This document shows, piece by piece, positions 24,922 to 37,869 of a stretch of 64,000 bases of DNA. This DNA is from Cristatella mucedo (lineage: Eukaryota > Bryozoa > Phylactolaemata > Cristatellidae). The DNA lies in NCBI GenBank assembly GCA_009760855.2, contig WPIO01000153.1:763001-827000 (forward strand). Direction: 5' to 3'. Below the pieces are notes generated by a model. That model had not been told where the DNA came from, made no database searches, and saw only the letters and a program-made list of their open reading frames with translations. The position numbers were made by a program, and so were the translations under genes. Numbering within the stretch: the first letter of the stretch is position 1; each line of letters begins with the position of its first letter.

Positions 24922-26790
24922 GAAAAACACATTTTGCACGAGTTCACAGCAGATCGCGAAATAACTAGAAACTTTAAATCTGCTCGTCGGAGCGTACGCT
25001 GGCTGAGAGCAGAGTGCTGCACTTTGTTTCAATCATTTCGCACTTAAATAACACATTTCGAACGAGTTCGCAGCAGATTGCCGAATATCTAGAATATTTG
25101 AATCTGCTCGTCGGAGTGTGAGCTGGCTGGCAGCAGAGTGCTGCACCTTGTCGCAAGCATTTTGCCCATGAATGACACATTTCGCACGAGTTCGCAACAG
25201 ATTGCGGAATATCTAGAAACCTCAAGTCTGCTCGCCGGAGCGTGCCCTGGCTGGCAGCAGAGTTCTGCACCATGTTTCAATCATTTCGCACGTTAATAAC
25301 ACATTTCGAACGAGTTTGTAGCTGATCGCTGAATATGTAGAAACTTAAAATCTCCTCTTCGGAGCGTGCGGTAGCTGGCAGCAGAGTACTGCACCTTGGT
25401 ACAAGCATGGCTCGATTGACTAACTCATTTCGCACAAGTTCGCAGCAGATCGGGGAGTATCCTGAAACTTCAAATCTGCTTTTCGGAGCGATCAGTACCT
25501 GGCATCAGAGTGCTGAATCTGGTTTTCTGCATTTCGCACTCAAATAACACATTTCGCACGAGTTCGCAGCAGATTGCCGAATACCTAGAATATTCTAATC
25601 AGCTCGTCGGAGCGTCAGCTGGCTAGCAGCAGTGTGCTGCACCTTGTTTTAAGCATTTCCCACTTAAAATACACATTTCGCACGAGTTCGCAGCAGATTG
25701 CGGAATATCTAGAAACGTCAAATCTGCTCTTCAGAACGTGCACTGGCTGGCACCAGAGTGCTGCACCTTGTTTCAAGCATTTTGCACTTGAAAAACACAT
25801 TTCGCTCGAGTTCGCAGAAGATCGCAGAATAATTAGAAACTTCAAATCTGCTCTTCGGAGCGTGGGCTAGCTGGTAGCAAAGTGCTGCACCTTTTTTCAA
25901 GCATTTTGCGTTTTAATAAAACATTTCGCACGGGTTCGCAGCAGATTGCGGAATACCTAGAAACTTTAAATCTGCTCGCCGGTGTGTGAGCTGGCTGGCA
26001 GCAGATTGCTACACCTTGCTTTAAGCATTTCGCACTTAAAAAACTCATTTCGCACGAGTTAGCATCAGATCGCAGAATATCCAGAAACGTCAAATCTGCT
26101 ATCAGGAGCTGTGGTAGTTAGCAGCTGAGTGCTGCACCTTGCTTCAAACGTTTCGAACTTGAATGACTCATTTCGCACGAGTTTGCAGCAGATCGAGGAG
26201 TATCCAGAAAGTTTAAATCTGCTCTTCACAACGTGCACTGGCTGGCAGCAGAGTGCTGCACCTTGTTTCAAGCATTTTGCACCTGAAAAACACATTTCGC
26301 TCAAGTTCGCAGAAGATCGCAGAATAATTAGAAACTTCAAATCGGCTCTTAGGAGCGTGCGCTGGCTAGTAGCAGAGTGCTGCACCTTTTTTCAAGCATA
26401 TTTCACTTTAATAAAACTTTTCGCACGAGTTCGCAACAGATTGCGGAATATCTAGAAACTTCGAATCTGCTATTAGGAGCTGCTGTAGCTGGCAGCTGAG
26501 TGCTGCACCTTGCTTCAAGTATTTCGAACTTGAATGACTCATTTCGCACAAGATCCCAGCAGATCGTGGAATATCTAGAAACTTTATATCTGCTAGCCGG
26601 TGCGTGAGCTGGCTGGCAGCTGAGTGCTGCACCTTGTTTCTAGCATTTCGCACGGGAATAATACATTTAGCACAAGTTCGCAGCGGATTGCGGAATATCT
26701 AGAAACTTCAAATCTGCTATTAGGAGCTGCTGTAGCTGGCAGCTGAGTGCTGCACCTTCCCTTAAGCATTTCGCACTTGAAAAACACATT
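24922..26790. repeat. 1,861-bp tandem duplication (15 monomers), copy 2
   Basis: Nearly identical to copy 1. Differences include GAGTTCTGCACC at 25,260 (copy 1 GAGTGCTGCACC) and ATCCTGAAAC at 25,460 (copy 1 ATCCAGAAAC). It ends where TTGCACGAGTTCGCAACAG replaces copy 1's TTGCACGAGTTCACAGCAG. Confidence 0.9.
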
Positions 26791-27259
26791 TTGCACGAGT
26801 TCGCAACAGATTGCGGAATATCTAGAAACTTTAAATCTGCTCGCCGGTGCGTGAGCTGGCTGGCAGCAGAGTGCTACACCTTGCTTTAAGCATTTCGCAC
26901 TTAAAAAACTCATTTCGCACGAGTTAGCATCAGATCGCGGAATATCCAGAAATTTCAAATCTGCAATTAGGAGCTGCGGTAGCTGGCAGCTGAGTGCTGC
27001 ACCTTGCTTCAAGCATTTCTAACTTGAATGTCTCATTTCGCACGAGTTCGCAGCTGATTGCAGAATATTTAGAAACTTCTAATCTCATTTTCAAGAGCGT
27101 GGGCTGGCTGGCAGCTGAGTGCTGCACCTTGTTTCTAGCATTTCGCACGTGAATAATACGTTTCGCACAAGTTCGCAGCAGATTGCGGAATATCTAGAAA
27201 CTTCAAGTCTGCTCGTCGGAGCATGAGCTAACTGGCAGCTGAGTGCTGCACCTTGTTTC

Positions 27260-28230
27260 CATCATTTCGCACGTTAATAACACATTTCGCACGAGTTCAT
27301 AGCTGATCGTCGAATATGTAGAAACTTAAAATCTGCTCTTCAGAGCGGGGGGGGGGGGTTAGCTAGCAGCAGAGTACTGCACCTTGTTACAAGCATGGCT
27401 CGATTGACTAACTCATTTCGCAAAAGTTCGCAGCAGATCGGGGAGTATCCAGAAACTTCAAATCTGCTTTTCGGAGCGATCAGTACCTGGCATCAGGGTG
27501 CTGAACCTGGTTTTCTGCATTTCGCACTCAAATAACACATTTCGCACGAGTTCGCAGCAGATTGCCGAATGCCTAGAAAATTCTAATCAGCTCGTCGGAG
27601 CGTCAGCTGGCTAGCAGCAGTGTGCTGCACCTTGTTTTAGGCATTTCCCACTTAAAATACACATTTCGCACGAGTTCGCAGCAGATTGCGGAATATCTAG
27701 AAACGTCAAATCTGCTCTTCAGAACGTTCACTGGCTGGATGCAGAGTGCTGCACCTTGTTTCAAGCATTTTGCACTTGAAAAACACATTTCGCTCGAGTT
27801 CGCAGAAGATCGCAGAATAATTAGAAACTTCAAATCTGCTCTTCGGAGCGTGGGCTAGCTGGTAGCAGAGTGCTGTACCTTTTTTCAAGCATTTTGCACT
27901 TTAATAAAACATTTCGCACGGGTTCGCAGCAGATTGCGGAATACCTACAAACTTTAAATCTGCTCGCCGGTGTGTGAGCTGGCTGGCAGCAGATTGCTAC
28001 ACCTTGCTTTAAGCATTTCGCACTTAAAAAACTCATTTCGCACGAGTTAGCATCAGATCGCAGAATATCCAGAAACGTCAAATCTGCTTTTAGGAGCTGT
28101 GGTAGTTAGCAGCTGAGTGCTGCACCTCGCTTCAAACGTTTCGAACTTGAATGACTCGTTTCGCACGAGTTTGCCGCAGATCGCGGAGTATCCAGAAAGT
28201 TTAAATCTGCTCTTCACAACGTGCACTGGC
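27260..28230. repeat. Partial third copy of the domain-B HOR
   Basis: About eight monomers match 25,272-26,242 at a 1,988-bp (16-monomer) offset in the same order. They are clearly more diverged than the two 1,861-bp copies are from each other. The sequence then joins CTGCACCTTTTTTCAAGC at 28,247, skipping a monomer present in the other copies. Confidence 0.75.
27347..27358. repeat. G12 homopolymer tract
   Basis: Twelve consecutive G sit in the linker of one monomer (CAGAGC, then G12, then TTAGCTAGC). Equivalent positions in paralogues near 23,505 and 25,366 read GGAGCGTGCGGTAGCTGG. It is the only long G-run in the window. It may be real slippage or a sequencing or assembly artefact. Confidence 0.9.
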
Positions 28231-30129
28231 TGGCAGCAGAGTGCTGCACCTTTTTTCAAGCATATTTCACTTTAATAAAACTTTTCGCACGAGTTCGCAA
28301 CAGATTGCGGAATATCTAGAAACTTCAAATCTGCTTGCCGGAGCGTGCGGTAGTTTGCAGCTGATTGCTGCACCTTGCCTTAAGCATTTCGCACTTGAAA
28401 AACTTATTTCGCACGAGTTGGCAGCAGATTGCGGAATATCTAGAAACTTTAAATCTGCTCGTCGGAGCGTGAGCTGGCTGGCAGCAGTGTGCTGCACCTT
28501 GTTTTAAGCCTTTCACACCTGAACAACACATTTTGCACAAGTTCACAGCAGATCGCAGAATAACTAGAAACCTAAAATCTGCTCGTCGGAGCGTACGCTG
28601 GCGGAGAGCAGAGTGCTGCACTTTGTTTTAATCATTTTGCACTTGAATAACACATTTCGCACGAGTTCGCAGCAGATTGCGGAGTATCTAGAGAATTAAT
28701 ATCCACTTGTCGGAGCATTTGCTGGCAGGCAGCAGAGTGCTGCACCTTGTTTCAAGAATTTCGCACGTGACTAACACATTTCGCACAAGTTTGCAGCAGA
28801 TCGCGGAATATCAGGATTTTTCAAATCAGCACGGCGGAGCGAGAGGTAGCTTGCAGGTGATTGCTGCACCTTGCTTTAAGAATTTCGCACATGAAAAACT
28901 CATATCGCACGAGTTCGCAGCAGATCGCGGAATATCTAGAAACTTTAAATCTGCTCGTCGGAGCGTGAGCTGGCTGGCAGCAGTGTGCTGCACCTTGTTT
29001 TAAGCATTTCGCACTTAAAATACACATTTCGCACGAGTTCTCAGCAGATTGTGGAATATCTAGAAACGTCAAATCTGCTTTTCAGAACGTGCACTGGCGG
29101 GCAGCAGAGTGCTGCACCTTGTTTCAAGCATTTCGCACTTGAAAAACACATGTCGCTCGAGTTCGCAGAAGATCGTAGAATAATTAGAAACTTCCAATCT
29201 GCTCTTCGGAGCGTGGGCTAGCTGGTAGCAGAGTGCTGCACCTTTTTTCAAGCATTTTGCACTTTAATAAAACATTTCGCACGAGTTCGCAACAGATTGC
29301 TGAATATCCAGAAACTTTAAATCGGCTCGCCGGTGTGTGAGCTGGCTGGCAGCAGAGTGCTGCACCTTGTTTTAAGCATTTCGCACTTAAAATAACACAT
29401 TTCGCACGAGTTCGCAGCAGATTACTGAATATCTGGAAACTTCAAATCTGCTCTTCAGAACGTGCACTGGCTGGCAGCTGAGTGCTGCACCTTCTTTTAA
29501 GCATTTCGCACGTTAATAACACATTTCGCACGAGTTCCTAGCTGATCGCTGAATGTGTAGAAACTTAAAATCTGCTCTTCAGAGCGTGCGGTAGCTAGCA
29601 GCAGAGTGCTGCACCTTGTTTTAAGCATTTCGCACTTGAAAAACACATTTCGCTCGAGTTCGCAAAAGATCGCAGAATAAATAGAAACTTCAAATCTGCT
29701 GTTCGGAGCGCGGGCTGGCTGGTAGCAGAGTGCTGCACCTTTTTTTAAGCTTTTTGCACTTTAATAAAACTTTTCGCACGAGTTCGCAACAGATTGCAGA
29801 ATATCTGGAAACTTGAAATCTGCTTGCCGGTCCGTGAGCCGGCTGGAAGCAGAGTGCTACCTACACCTTGCTCCAAGCATTTCGCACTTAAAAACTAATT
29901 TCGCACGGGTTACCATCAGATCGCGGAATATCCAGAAACTTCAAATCTGCTCTTCGGAGTGTGCACTGGCTGGCAGCAGAGTGCTGCAACTTGTTGCAAC
30001 CGTTTTCCAATTGAATAATTCATTTCGCACAAGTTCGCAGCAGATTGTGGAATATCTAGAAACTTCAAGTCTGCTCGTCGGAGCATGACCTAACTGGCAG
30101 CTGAGTGCTGCACCATATTTCAAGCATTT

Positions 30130-30535
30130 CGCACTCAAATAACACATTTCGCACGAGTTCGCAGGAGATTGCCGAATACCTAGAATATTCTAATCAGCTC
30201 GTCGGAGCGTCAGCTGGCTGGCAGCAGTGTGCTGCACCTTGTTTTAAGCATTTCCCCCTTAAAATACACATTTCGCACGAGTTCGCAGCAGTTTGCGGAA
30301 TATCTAGAAACGTCAAATCTGCTCTTCAGAACGTGCACTGGCTGGCAGCAGAGTGCTGCACCTTGTTTCAAGCATTTTGCACTTGAAAAACACATTTCGC
30401 TCGAGTTCGCAGAAGATCGCAGAATAATTAGAAACTTCAAATCTGCTCTTTGGAGCGTGGGCTAGCTGGTAGCAGAGTGCTGCACCTTTTTTCAAGCATT
30501 TTGCACTATATTAAAACATTTCGCACGGGTTCGCA
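30130..30535. repeat. Short HOR segment repeated at 868 bp (7 monomers)
   Basis: About 400 bp matches 30,998-31,403 in order, offset 868 bp. Both contain the subtype CGTCAGCTGGCTGGCAGCAG followed by a CCCCTTAAAATACAC or CCCACTTAAAATACAC monomer. Related copies occur near 23,750, 25,610 and 27,600, so this is the core of the domain-B HOR in a shorter register. Confidence 0.7.
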
Positions 30536-31304
30536 GCAGATTGCGGAATATCTAGAAACTTCAAATCTGCTCTTCAGAACGTGCACTGGTTGGCAGCAGA
30601 GTGCTGCACCTTGTTTCAAGAATTTCGCACTAGAAAAACACATTTCGCTCGAGTTCGCAGAAGATCGCAGAATAATTAGAAACTTTAAATCTGCTCTTCG
30701 GGGCGTGAGCTAGCTGGTAGCAGAGTGCTGCACCTTTTTTCAAACATATTTCACTTTATGAAAACTTTTCGCACGAGTTCGCAACAGATTGCGGAATATC
30801 TAGAAACTCTAAATCTGCTCGTCGGAGCATGAGCTGGCTGGCAGCAGTGTGCTGCACCTTGTTTTAAGCATTTCGCACTTAAAATACACATTTCGCACAA
30901 GTTCCCAGCAGATCGAGGAGTATCCAGAAACTTCAAATCTGCTTTTCGGAGCGAGCAGTACCTGGCATCAGAGTGCTGAACCTGGTTTTCTGCATTTCGC
31001 ACTCAAATAACACATTTCGCACGAGTTCGCAGCAGATTGCCGAATACCTAGAAAATTCTAATCAGCTCGTCGGAGCGTCAGCTGGCTGGCAGCAGTATGC
31101 TGCACCTTGTTTTAAGCATTTCCCACTTAAAATACACATTTCGCACGAGTTCGCAGCAGATTGCGGAATATCTAGAAACGTCAAATCTGCTCTTCAGAAC
31201 GTGCACTGGCTGGCAGCAGAGTGCTGCACCTTGTTTTAAGCATTTTGCACTTGAAAAACACATTTTGCTCGAGTTCGCAGAAGATCGCAGAATAATTAGA
31301 AACT

Positions 31305-31830
31305 TCAAATCTGCTCTTCGGAGCGTGGGCTAGCTGGTAGCAGAGTGCTGCACCTTTTTTCAAGCATTTTGCACTTTAATGAAACATTTCGCACGGGTTC
31401 GCAGCAGATTGAGGAATACCTAAAAACTTTAAATCTGCTCGCCGGTGTGTGAGCTGGCTGGCAGCAGATTGCTACACCTTGCTTTAAGCATTTCGCACTT
31501 AAAAAACTCATTTCGCACGAGTTAGCATCAGATCGCAGAATATCCAGAAACGTCAAATCTGCTATTAGGAGCTGTGGTAGTTAGCAGCTGAGTGCTGCAC
31601 CTCGCTTCAAACGTTTCGAACTTGAATGACTCATTTTGCACGAGTTTGCAGCAGATCGCGGAGTATCCAGAAAGTTTAAATCTGCTCTTCACAACGTGCA
31701 CTGGCTGGCAGCAGAGTGCTGCACCTTGTTTCAAGCATTTTGCACCTGAAAAACACATTTCGCTCAAGTTCGCAGAAGATCGCAGAATAATTAGAAACTT
31801 CAAATCTGCTCTTCGGGGCGTGAGCTAGCT
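31305..31830. repeat. Paralogue of 27,830-28,230 and 23,981-24,370
   Basis: The order GTGGGCTAGCTGGTAGC, GGTGTGTGAGCTGGC, GGAGCTGTGGTAGTTAGC, CTTCACAACGTGCACTGGC is kept at offsets of 3,475 bp (to 27,830) and about 7,324 bp (to 23,981). It shows that four loci in domain B descend from one HOR. Confidence 0.65.
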
Positions 31831-34800
31831 GGTAGCAGAGTGCTGCAACTTTTTTCAAGCATATTTCACTTTATGAAAACTTTTCGCACGAGTTCGCAAC
31901 AGATTGCGGAATATCTAGAAACTTTAAATCTGCTCGTCGCAGCATGAGCTGGCTGGCAGCAGTGTGCTGCACCTTGTTTTAAGCATTTCGCACTTAAAAT
32001 ACACATTTCGCACAAGTTTCCAGCAGATCGCGGAGTATCCAGAAACTTCAAATCTGCTTTTCAGAGCGAGCAGTACCTGGAATCAGAGTGCTGAACCTGG
32101 TTTTCTGCATTTCGCACTTAAATAACACATTTCGCACGAGTTCGATGCAGATTGCCGAAAACCTAGGAAATTCTAATCTGCTCGTCGGAGCGTGAGCTGG
32201 CTGGCAGCTGAGTGCTGCACCTTCTTTCAAGCATTTCGCACGTAATAACACATTTCGCACGAGTTCATAGCTGATCGCGGAATATGTAGAAACTTAAAAT
32301 CTGCTCTTCGGAGCGTGCGGTAGCTAGCAGCAGAGTGCTGCACCTTGTTTCAAGTATTTCGCACTTGAAAAACACATTTTGCTCGAGTTCGCAGAAGATC
32401 GCAGAATAATTAGAAACTTTAAATCTGCTCTTCGGAGCGTGCCCCAGCTGGTAGCAGAGTGCTGCACCTTTTTTCAAGCTTTTTTCGCGTTAATAAAACA
32501 TTTCGCACAGGTTCGCAGCAGATTGCGGAATATCTAGAAACTTTAAATCTTCTCGCCGGTGCTTGAGCTGGCTGGCAGCAGAGTGCTACACCTTGCTTCA
32601 AGCATTTTGCACTTAAAAAACTCATTTCGCATGAGTTAGCATCAGATTGCGGAATATCCAGAAACGTCAAATCTGCTATTAGGAGCTGTGGTAAATAGCA
32701 GCTGAGTGCTGCACGTTGCTTCAAACATTTCCAACTTGAATGACTCATTTCGAGCGAGTTCGCAGCAGATCGCTGAGTATCCAGAAACTTTAAATCTGCT
32801 CTTCAGAACGTGCACTGGCTGGCAGCAGAGTGCTGCACCTTTTTTCAAGCATATTTGACTTTAATAAAACTTTTCGCACGAGTTCGCAACAGATTGCGGA
32901 ATATCTAGAAACTTTAAATCTGCTTGCCGGAGCGTGCGGTAGTTTGCAGCTGATTGCTGCACCTTCCCATAAGCATTTCGCACTTGAAAAACTTATTTCA
33001 CACGAGTTGGCAGCAGATTGCGGAATATCTAGAAACTTTAAATCTGCTCGCCGGTGCGTGAGCTGGCTGGCAGCAGAGTGCTACACCTTGCTCTAAGCAT
33101 TTTGCACTTAAAAACTCATTTCGCACGAGTTACCATAAGATCGTGGATTATCCAGAAACATCAAATCTGCTCTTCGGAGCGTGCACTGGCTGGCAGCAGA
33201 GTGCTGCACCTTGTTACAACCATTTCGCAATTGAATAATTCATTTAGCACAGGTTTGCAGCAGATTGCGGAAGATCTAGAAACTTTAAATCTGCTCGCCG
33301 GTGCTTAAGCTGGCTGGAGCAGAGTGCTACACCTTGCTTTAAGCATTTCACACTTAAAAAACTCATTTCGCACGAGTTAGCATCAGATCGCGGAATATCC
33401 GGAAACTTCAAATCTGCTATTAGGAGCTGTGGTAGCTGGCAGCTGAGTGCTGCACCTCGCTTCAAGCATTTCGAACTTGAATGACTCATTTCGCACAAGA
33501 TCGCAGCTGATCGCGGAATATTCAGAAACTTCTAATCTGCATGTCGGAGCGTGGGCTGGCAGGCAGCAGAGTGCTGCACCTTGTTTTAAGCATTTCGCAC
33601 GTGACTAATACGTTTAGCACAAGTTTGCAGCAGATTGCTGAATATCTAGAAACTTCAAGTCTGCTCGTCGGAGCCTGAGCTAACTGGCAGCTGAGTGCTG
33701 CACCTTGTTTCAAGCATTTCGCCTGTTAATAACACATTTCGCACGAGTTCATAGCTGATCGCGGAATATGTAGAAACTTAAAAACTGCTCTTCGGAGCGT
33801 GCGGTAGCTAGCAGCAGAGTACTGCACCTTGTTACAAGCATGGCTCGATTGACTAACTCATTTCGCACAAGTTCCCAGCAGATCGCGAAGTATCCAGAAA
33901 CTTCAAATCTGCTTTTCAAAGCGAGCAGTACCTGGGAACAGAGTGCTGAACCTGGTTTTCTGCATTTCGCACTTAAATAACACATTTCGCACGAGTTCGC
34001 AGCAGATTGCCGAAAACCTAGGAAATTCTAATCTGCTCGTCGGAGCGTGAGCTGGCTGGCAGCAGCGTGCTGCACCTTGCTTCAAGCAGTTCGCATTTGA
34101 ATAACACACTTTGCACGAGTTCGCAACAGTTTGCGGAATATCTAGACACTTCAAATCTGCTTGCCGGAGCGTGCTGTAGCTGGCAGCTGATTGCTGCACC
34201 TTCCCTTAAGCATTTCGCACTCTAATAACACATTTCGCACGAGTTCGCAGCCGATTGCGGAATATCTAGAAACGTCAATTTAGCTCTTCAAAACGTGCAC
34301 TGGCTGGCAGCAGAGTGCTGCAAATTGTTTCAAGCATTTCGCACTTGAATAACACATTTCGCTCGAGTTCGCAGCAGATCGCGGAATATCCAGAAACTTC
34401 AAATAGGCTTTTAGGAGCGAGCAGTAGCTAGCATCAGAGTGCTGCACCTGGTTTCCTGCATTTCGCACTTAAATAATACATTTCGCATGAGTTCGCAGCA
34501 GATTGCAGAATACCTAGAAAATTCTAATCTGCTCGTCGGAGCGTGAGCTGGCTGGCAGCAGAGTGCTGCACCTTGTTTCGTGCATTTCGCACTCTAATAA
34601 CACATTTCCACGAGTTCGCAGCAGATTGCTGAATATCCAGAAAATTCAAATCTGCTCGTCGGAGTGTGCATTGGCTGGCAGCAGAGTGCAGCACCTTGTT
34701 TCAAGCATTTCGCCTTTGAATAACACGTTTCGCTCGAGTTAGCAGCAGATCGTGAAATAAATAGAAACTTCAAATCTGCTATTCGCCGCGTGCCCTGGCT

Positions 34801-35134
34801 GGCAGCAGAGTGCTGCAGCTTTTCGCAAGTATTTCGCCCTTGAATAACACATTTCGCACGAGTTCGCAACAGATTGCTGAATATCTAGAAACTTCAAGTC
34901 TGCTCTTCGGAGCGTGAGCTAACTGGCAGCTGGGTGCTGCACCTTGTTTCAAGCATTTCGCACGGTAATAACACATTTCGCACGAGTTCTTAGCAGATCG
35001 CGGAATATCTAGAAACCTAAAATCTGCTCTTCGGAGCGTGTGCTAGCTGGCAGCATAGTACTGCACCTGGTTTCTAGCATGGCTCGATTGACTAACTCAT
35101 TTCGCACAAGTTCGCAGCAGATTTCGGAGTATCC

Positions 35135-36126
35135 AGAAACTTCAAATCTGCTTTTCGGAGCATGGGGTAGCTGGCAGCAGAGTGCTGCACCTTGTTGCAG
35201 GCATTTCGCACTTGAATAACTCATTTCGCACAAGTTCGCAGCAGATCGCGGAATATCTAGAAACTTCAAATCTGCTCGTCGGAGCGTGAGCTGGCTGGCA
35301 GCATAGTGCTGCACCTTGTTTCAAGCATTTCGCACTTGAAAAACACATGTCGCACGAGTTCGCAGCAAATCGCAGAATATCTGGATATTTTAAATCTGCT
35401 CGTCGGAGCCTGCACTGGCTGGCAGCAGAGTGCAGCACCTTGTTGCAAGCGTTTCCCACTTGAATAACACATTTCGCTCGAGTTCGCAGCTGATTGCTTG
35501 ATATCCTGAACTTTCAAATCTGCTCTTCGGAGCGTGGGCTAGCTGGCAGCAGAGTGCTGCACCTTATTGCAAGCGTTTGCCACTCAAATAACACATTTCG
35601 CACGAGTTCGCAGCTGATTGCTTAATATCCAGAAACTTAAAATCTGATTTCCGGAGCGTGCTGTAGCTGGCAGCTGAGTGCTGCACCTTCTTTCAAGCAT
35701 TTCGCACGTAAATACCACGTTTCGCACAAGTTCCCAGCATATCGTGAAATATTTAGAAACTTCAAATCTGGTCTTCGGAGCGTGCACTGGCTGGCAGCAG
35801 AGTGCTGCACCTAGTTACAACCATTTCGCAATTGAATAATTCATTGTGCACAGCTTCGCAGCAGATTTCGGAATATCTAGAAACTTTAAATATGCTCGCC
35901 GGTGTGTGAGCTGGCTGGCAGCAGAGTGCTACACCTTGCTTTAAGCATTTCGCACTTAAAAAACTCATTTCGCACGAATCAGCATCAGATCGCGGAATAT
36001 CCAGAAATTTAAAATCTGCTATTAGGAGCTGCGGCAGCTGGCAGCTGAGTGCTGCACCTTGCTTCAAGCATTTCGAACTTGAATGACTCATTTCGCACGA
36101 GTTTGCAGCTGATCGCGGAATATCCA
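35135..36126. repeat. 991-bp tandem duplication (8 monomers), copy 1
   Basis: Eight monomers from CTTTTCGGAGCATGGGGTAG to the monomer ending CTGATCGCGGAATATCCAG are repeated directly downstream. Offset is 991 bp at the left and 995 bp at the right because copy 2 has gained four bases. Confidence 0.9.
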
Positions 36127-37122
36127 GAAACTTCAAATCTGCTTTTCGGAGCATGGGGTAGCTGGCAGCAGAGTGCTGCACCTTGTTGCAGGCATTTCGC
36201 ACTTGAATAACTCATTTCGCACAAGTTCGCAGCAGATCGCGGAATATCTAGAAACTTCAAATCTGCTCGTCGGAGCGTGAGCTGGCTGGCAGCATAGTGC
36301 TGCACCTTGTTTTAAGCATTTCGCACTTGAAAAACACATGTCGCACGAGTTCGCAGCAAATCGCAGAATATCTAGATATTTTAAATCTGCTCGTCGGAGC
36401 CTGCACTGGCTGGCAGCAGAGTGCAGCACCTTGTTGCAAGCGTTTCCCACTTGAATAACACATTTCGCTCGAGTTCGCAGCTGATTGCTTGATATCCTGA
36501 ACTTTCAAATCTGCTCTTCGGAGCGTGGGCTAGCTGGCTGGCAGCAGAGTGCTGCACCTTATTGCAAGCGTTTGCCACTCAAATAACACATTTCGCACGA
36601 GTTCGCAGCTGATTGCTTAATATCCAGAAACCTAAAATCTGATTTCCGGAGCGTGCGGTAGCTGGCAGCTGAGTGCTGCACCTTCTTTCAAGCATTTCGC
36701 ACGTAAATACCACGTTTCGCACAAGTTCCCAGCATATCGTGAAATATTTAGAAACTTCAAATCTGGTCTTCGGAGCGTGCACTGGCTGGCAGCAGAGTGC
36801 TGCACCTAGTTACAACCATTTCGCAATTGAATAATTCATTGTGCACAGCTTCGCAGCAGATTTCGGAATATCTAGAAACTTTAAATATGCTCGCCGGTGT
36901 GTGAGCTGGCTGGCAGCAGAGTGCTACACCTTGCTTTAAGCATTTCGCACTTAAAAAACTCATTTCGCACGAATCAGCATCAGATCGCGGAATATCCAGA
37001 AATTTAAAATCTGCTATTAGGAGCTGCGGCAGCTGGCAGCTAAGTGCTGCACCTTGCTTCAAGCATTTCGAACTTGAATGACTCATTTCGCACGAGTTTG
37101 CAGCTGATCGCGGAATATCCAG
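36127..37122. repeat. 995-bp tandem duplication (8 monomers), copy 2
   Basis: Near-identical to copy 1. The 4-bp gain is GGCT in the linker at about 36,535 (GCTAGCTGGCTGGCAGC against GCTAGCTGGCAGC in copy 1), a tandem slip. The right edge is where the next monomer reads GCGTGGGCTGGCAGGCAGC instead of GCATGGGGTAGCTGGC. Confidence 0.9.
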
Positions 37123-37869
37123 ATACTTCAAATCTGCTTTTCGGAGCGTGGGCTGGCAGGCAGCAGAGTGCTGCACCTTGTTTCTAGCATTTCGCACTTG
37201 AATAATACGTTTCGCACAAGTTCGCAGCAGATTGCGGAATATCTAGAAACTTAAAGTCTGCTCGTCGGAGCGTGGGCTAACTGGCAGCTGAGTGCTGCAC
37301 CTTGTTTCAAGCATTTCGCACGTTATATACATATTTCGAACGAGTTGGTAGCTGATCGCTGAATATGTAGAAACTTAAAATCTCCTCTTCGGAGCGTGCT
37401 GTAGCTGGCAGCAGAGTACTGCACCTTGTTACAAGCATGGCTCGATTGACTAACTCATTTCGCACAAGTTCGCAGCAGATCGCGGAGTATCCAGAAACTT
37501 CAAATCTGCTTTTCGGAGCGTGGGTTAGCTGGCAGCAGAGTGATGCACCTAGTTTCAAGCATTTCGCACTTGAATAACACATTTTGCACGAGTTCTCAGC
37601 AGATCGCGGAATATCCAGAAACTTCAAATCTTCTCTTCGGAGCTAGCAGTACCTGGCATCAGAGTGCTGAACCTGGTTTCCTGCATTTCGCATATGAATA
37701 ACACATTTCGCACGAGTTCGCAGCAGATTGCAGAACACCTAGAAAACTCTAATCTGCTCGTCGGAGCGTGCACTGGCTGGCAGCCGAGTGCAGCACCTTG
37801 TTTCAAGCATTTCGCCCTTGAATAACACATTTCGCACGAGTTCGCAGTAGATCCCAGAATAACTAGAAA

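Larger units (their letters stand above)
23061..34000. repeat. Satellite domain B (ttttttcaag / taggagctg subtypes)
   Basis: Monomer subtypes change here. Typical linkers and blocks are TAGGAGCTGCTGTAGCTGG, GCGTGGGCTAGCTGGTAGC, CTGCACCTTTTTTCAAGC, GATCAGTACCTGGCATCAG and GAAAAACACATTTCGCTCG. Domain-A linkers GTAAGCTCGCTGGC are absent and GTACGCTGGCTGAGAG is seen only at the left edge, in the duplicated 24,995 copy, and once altered near 28,590. The edge with domain C is gradual. Confidence 0.75.
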
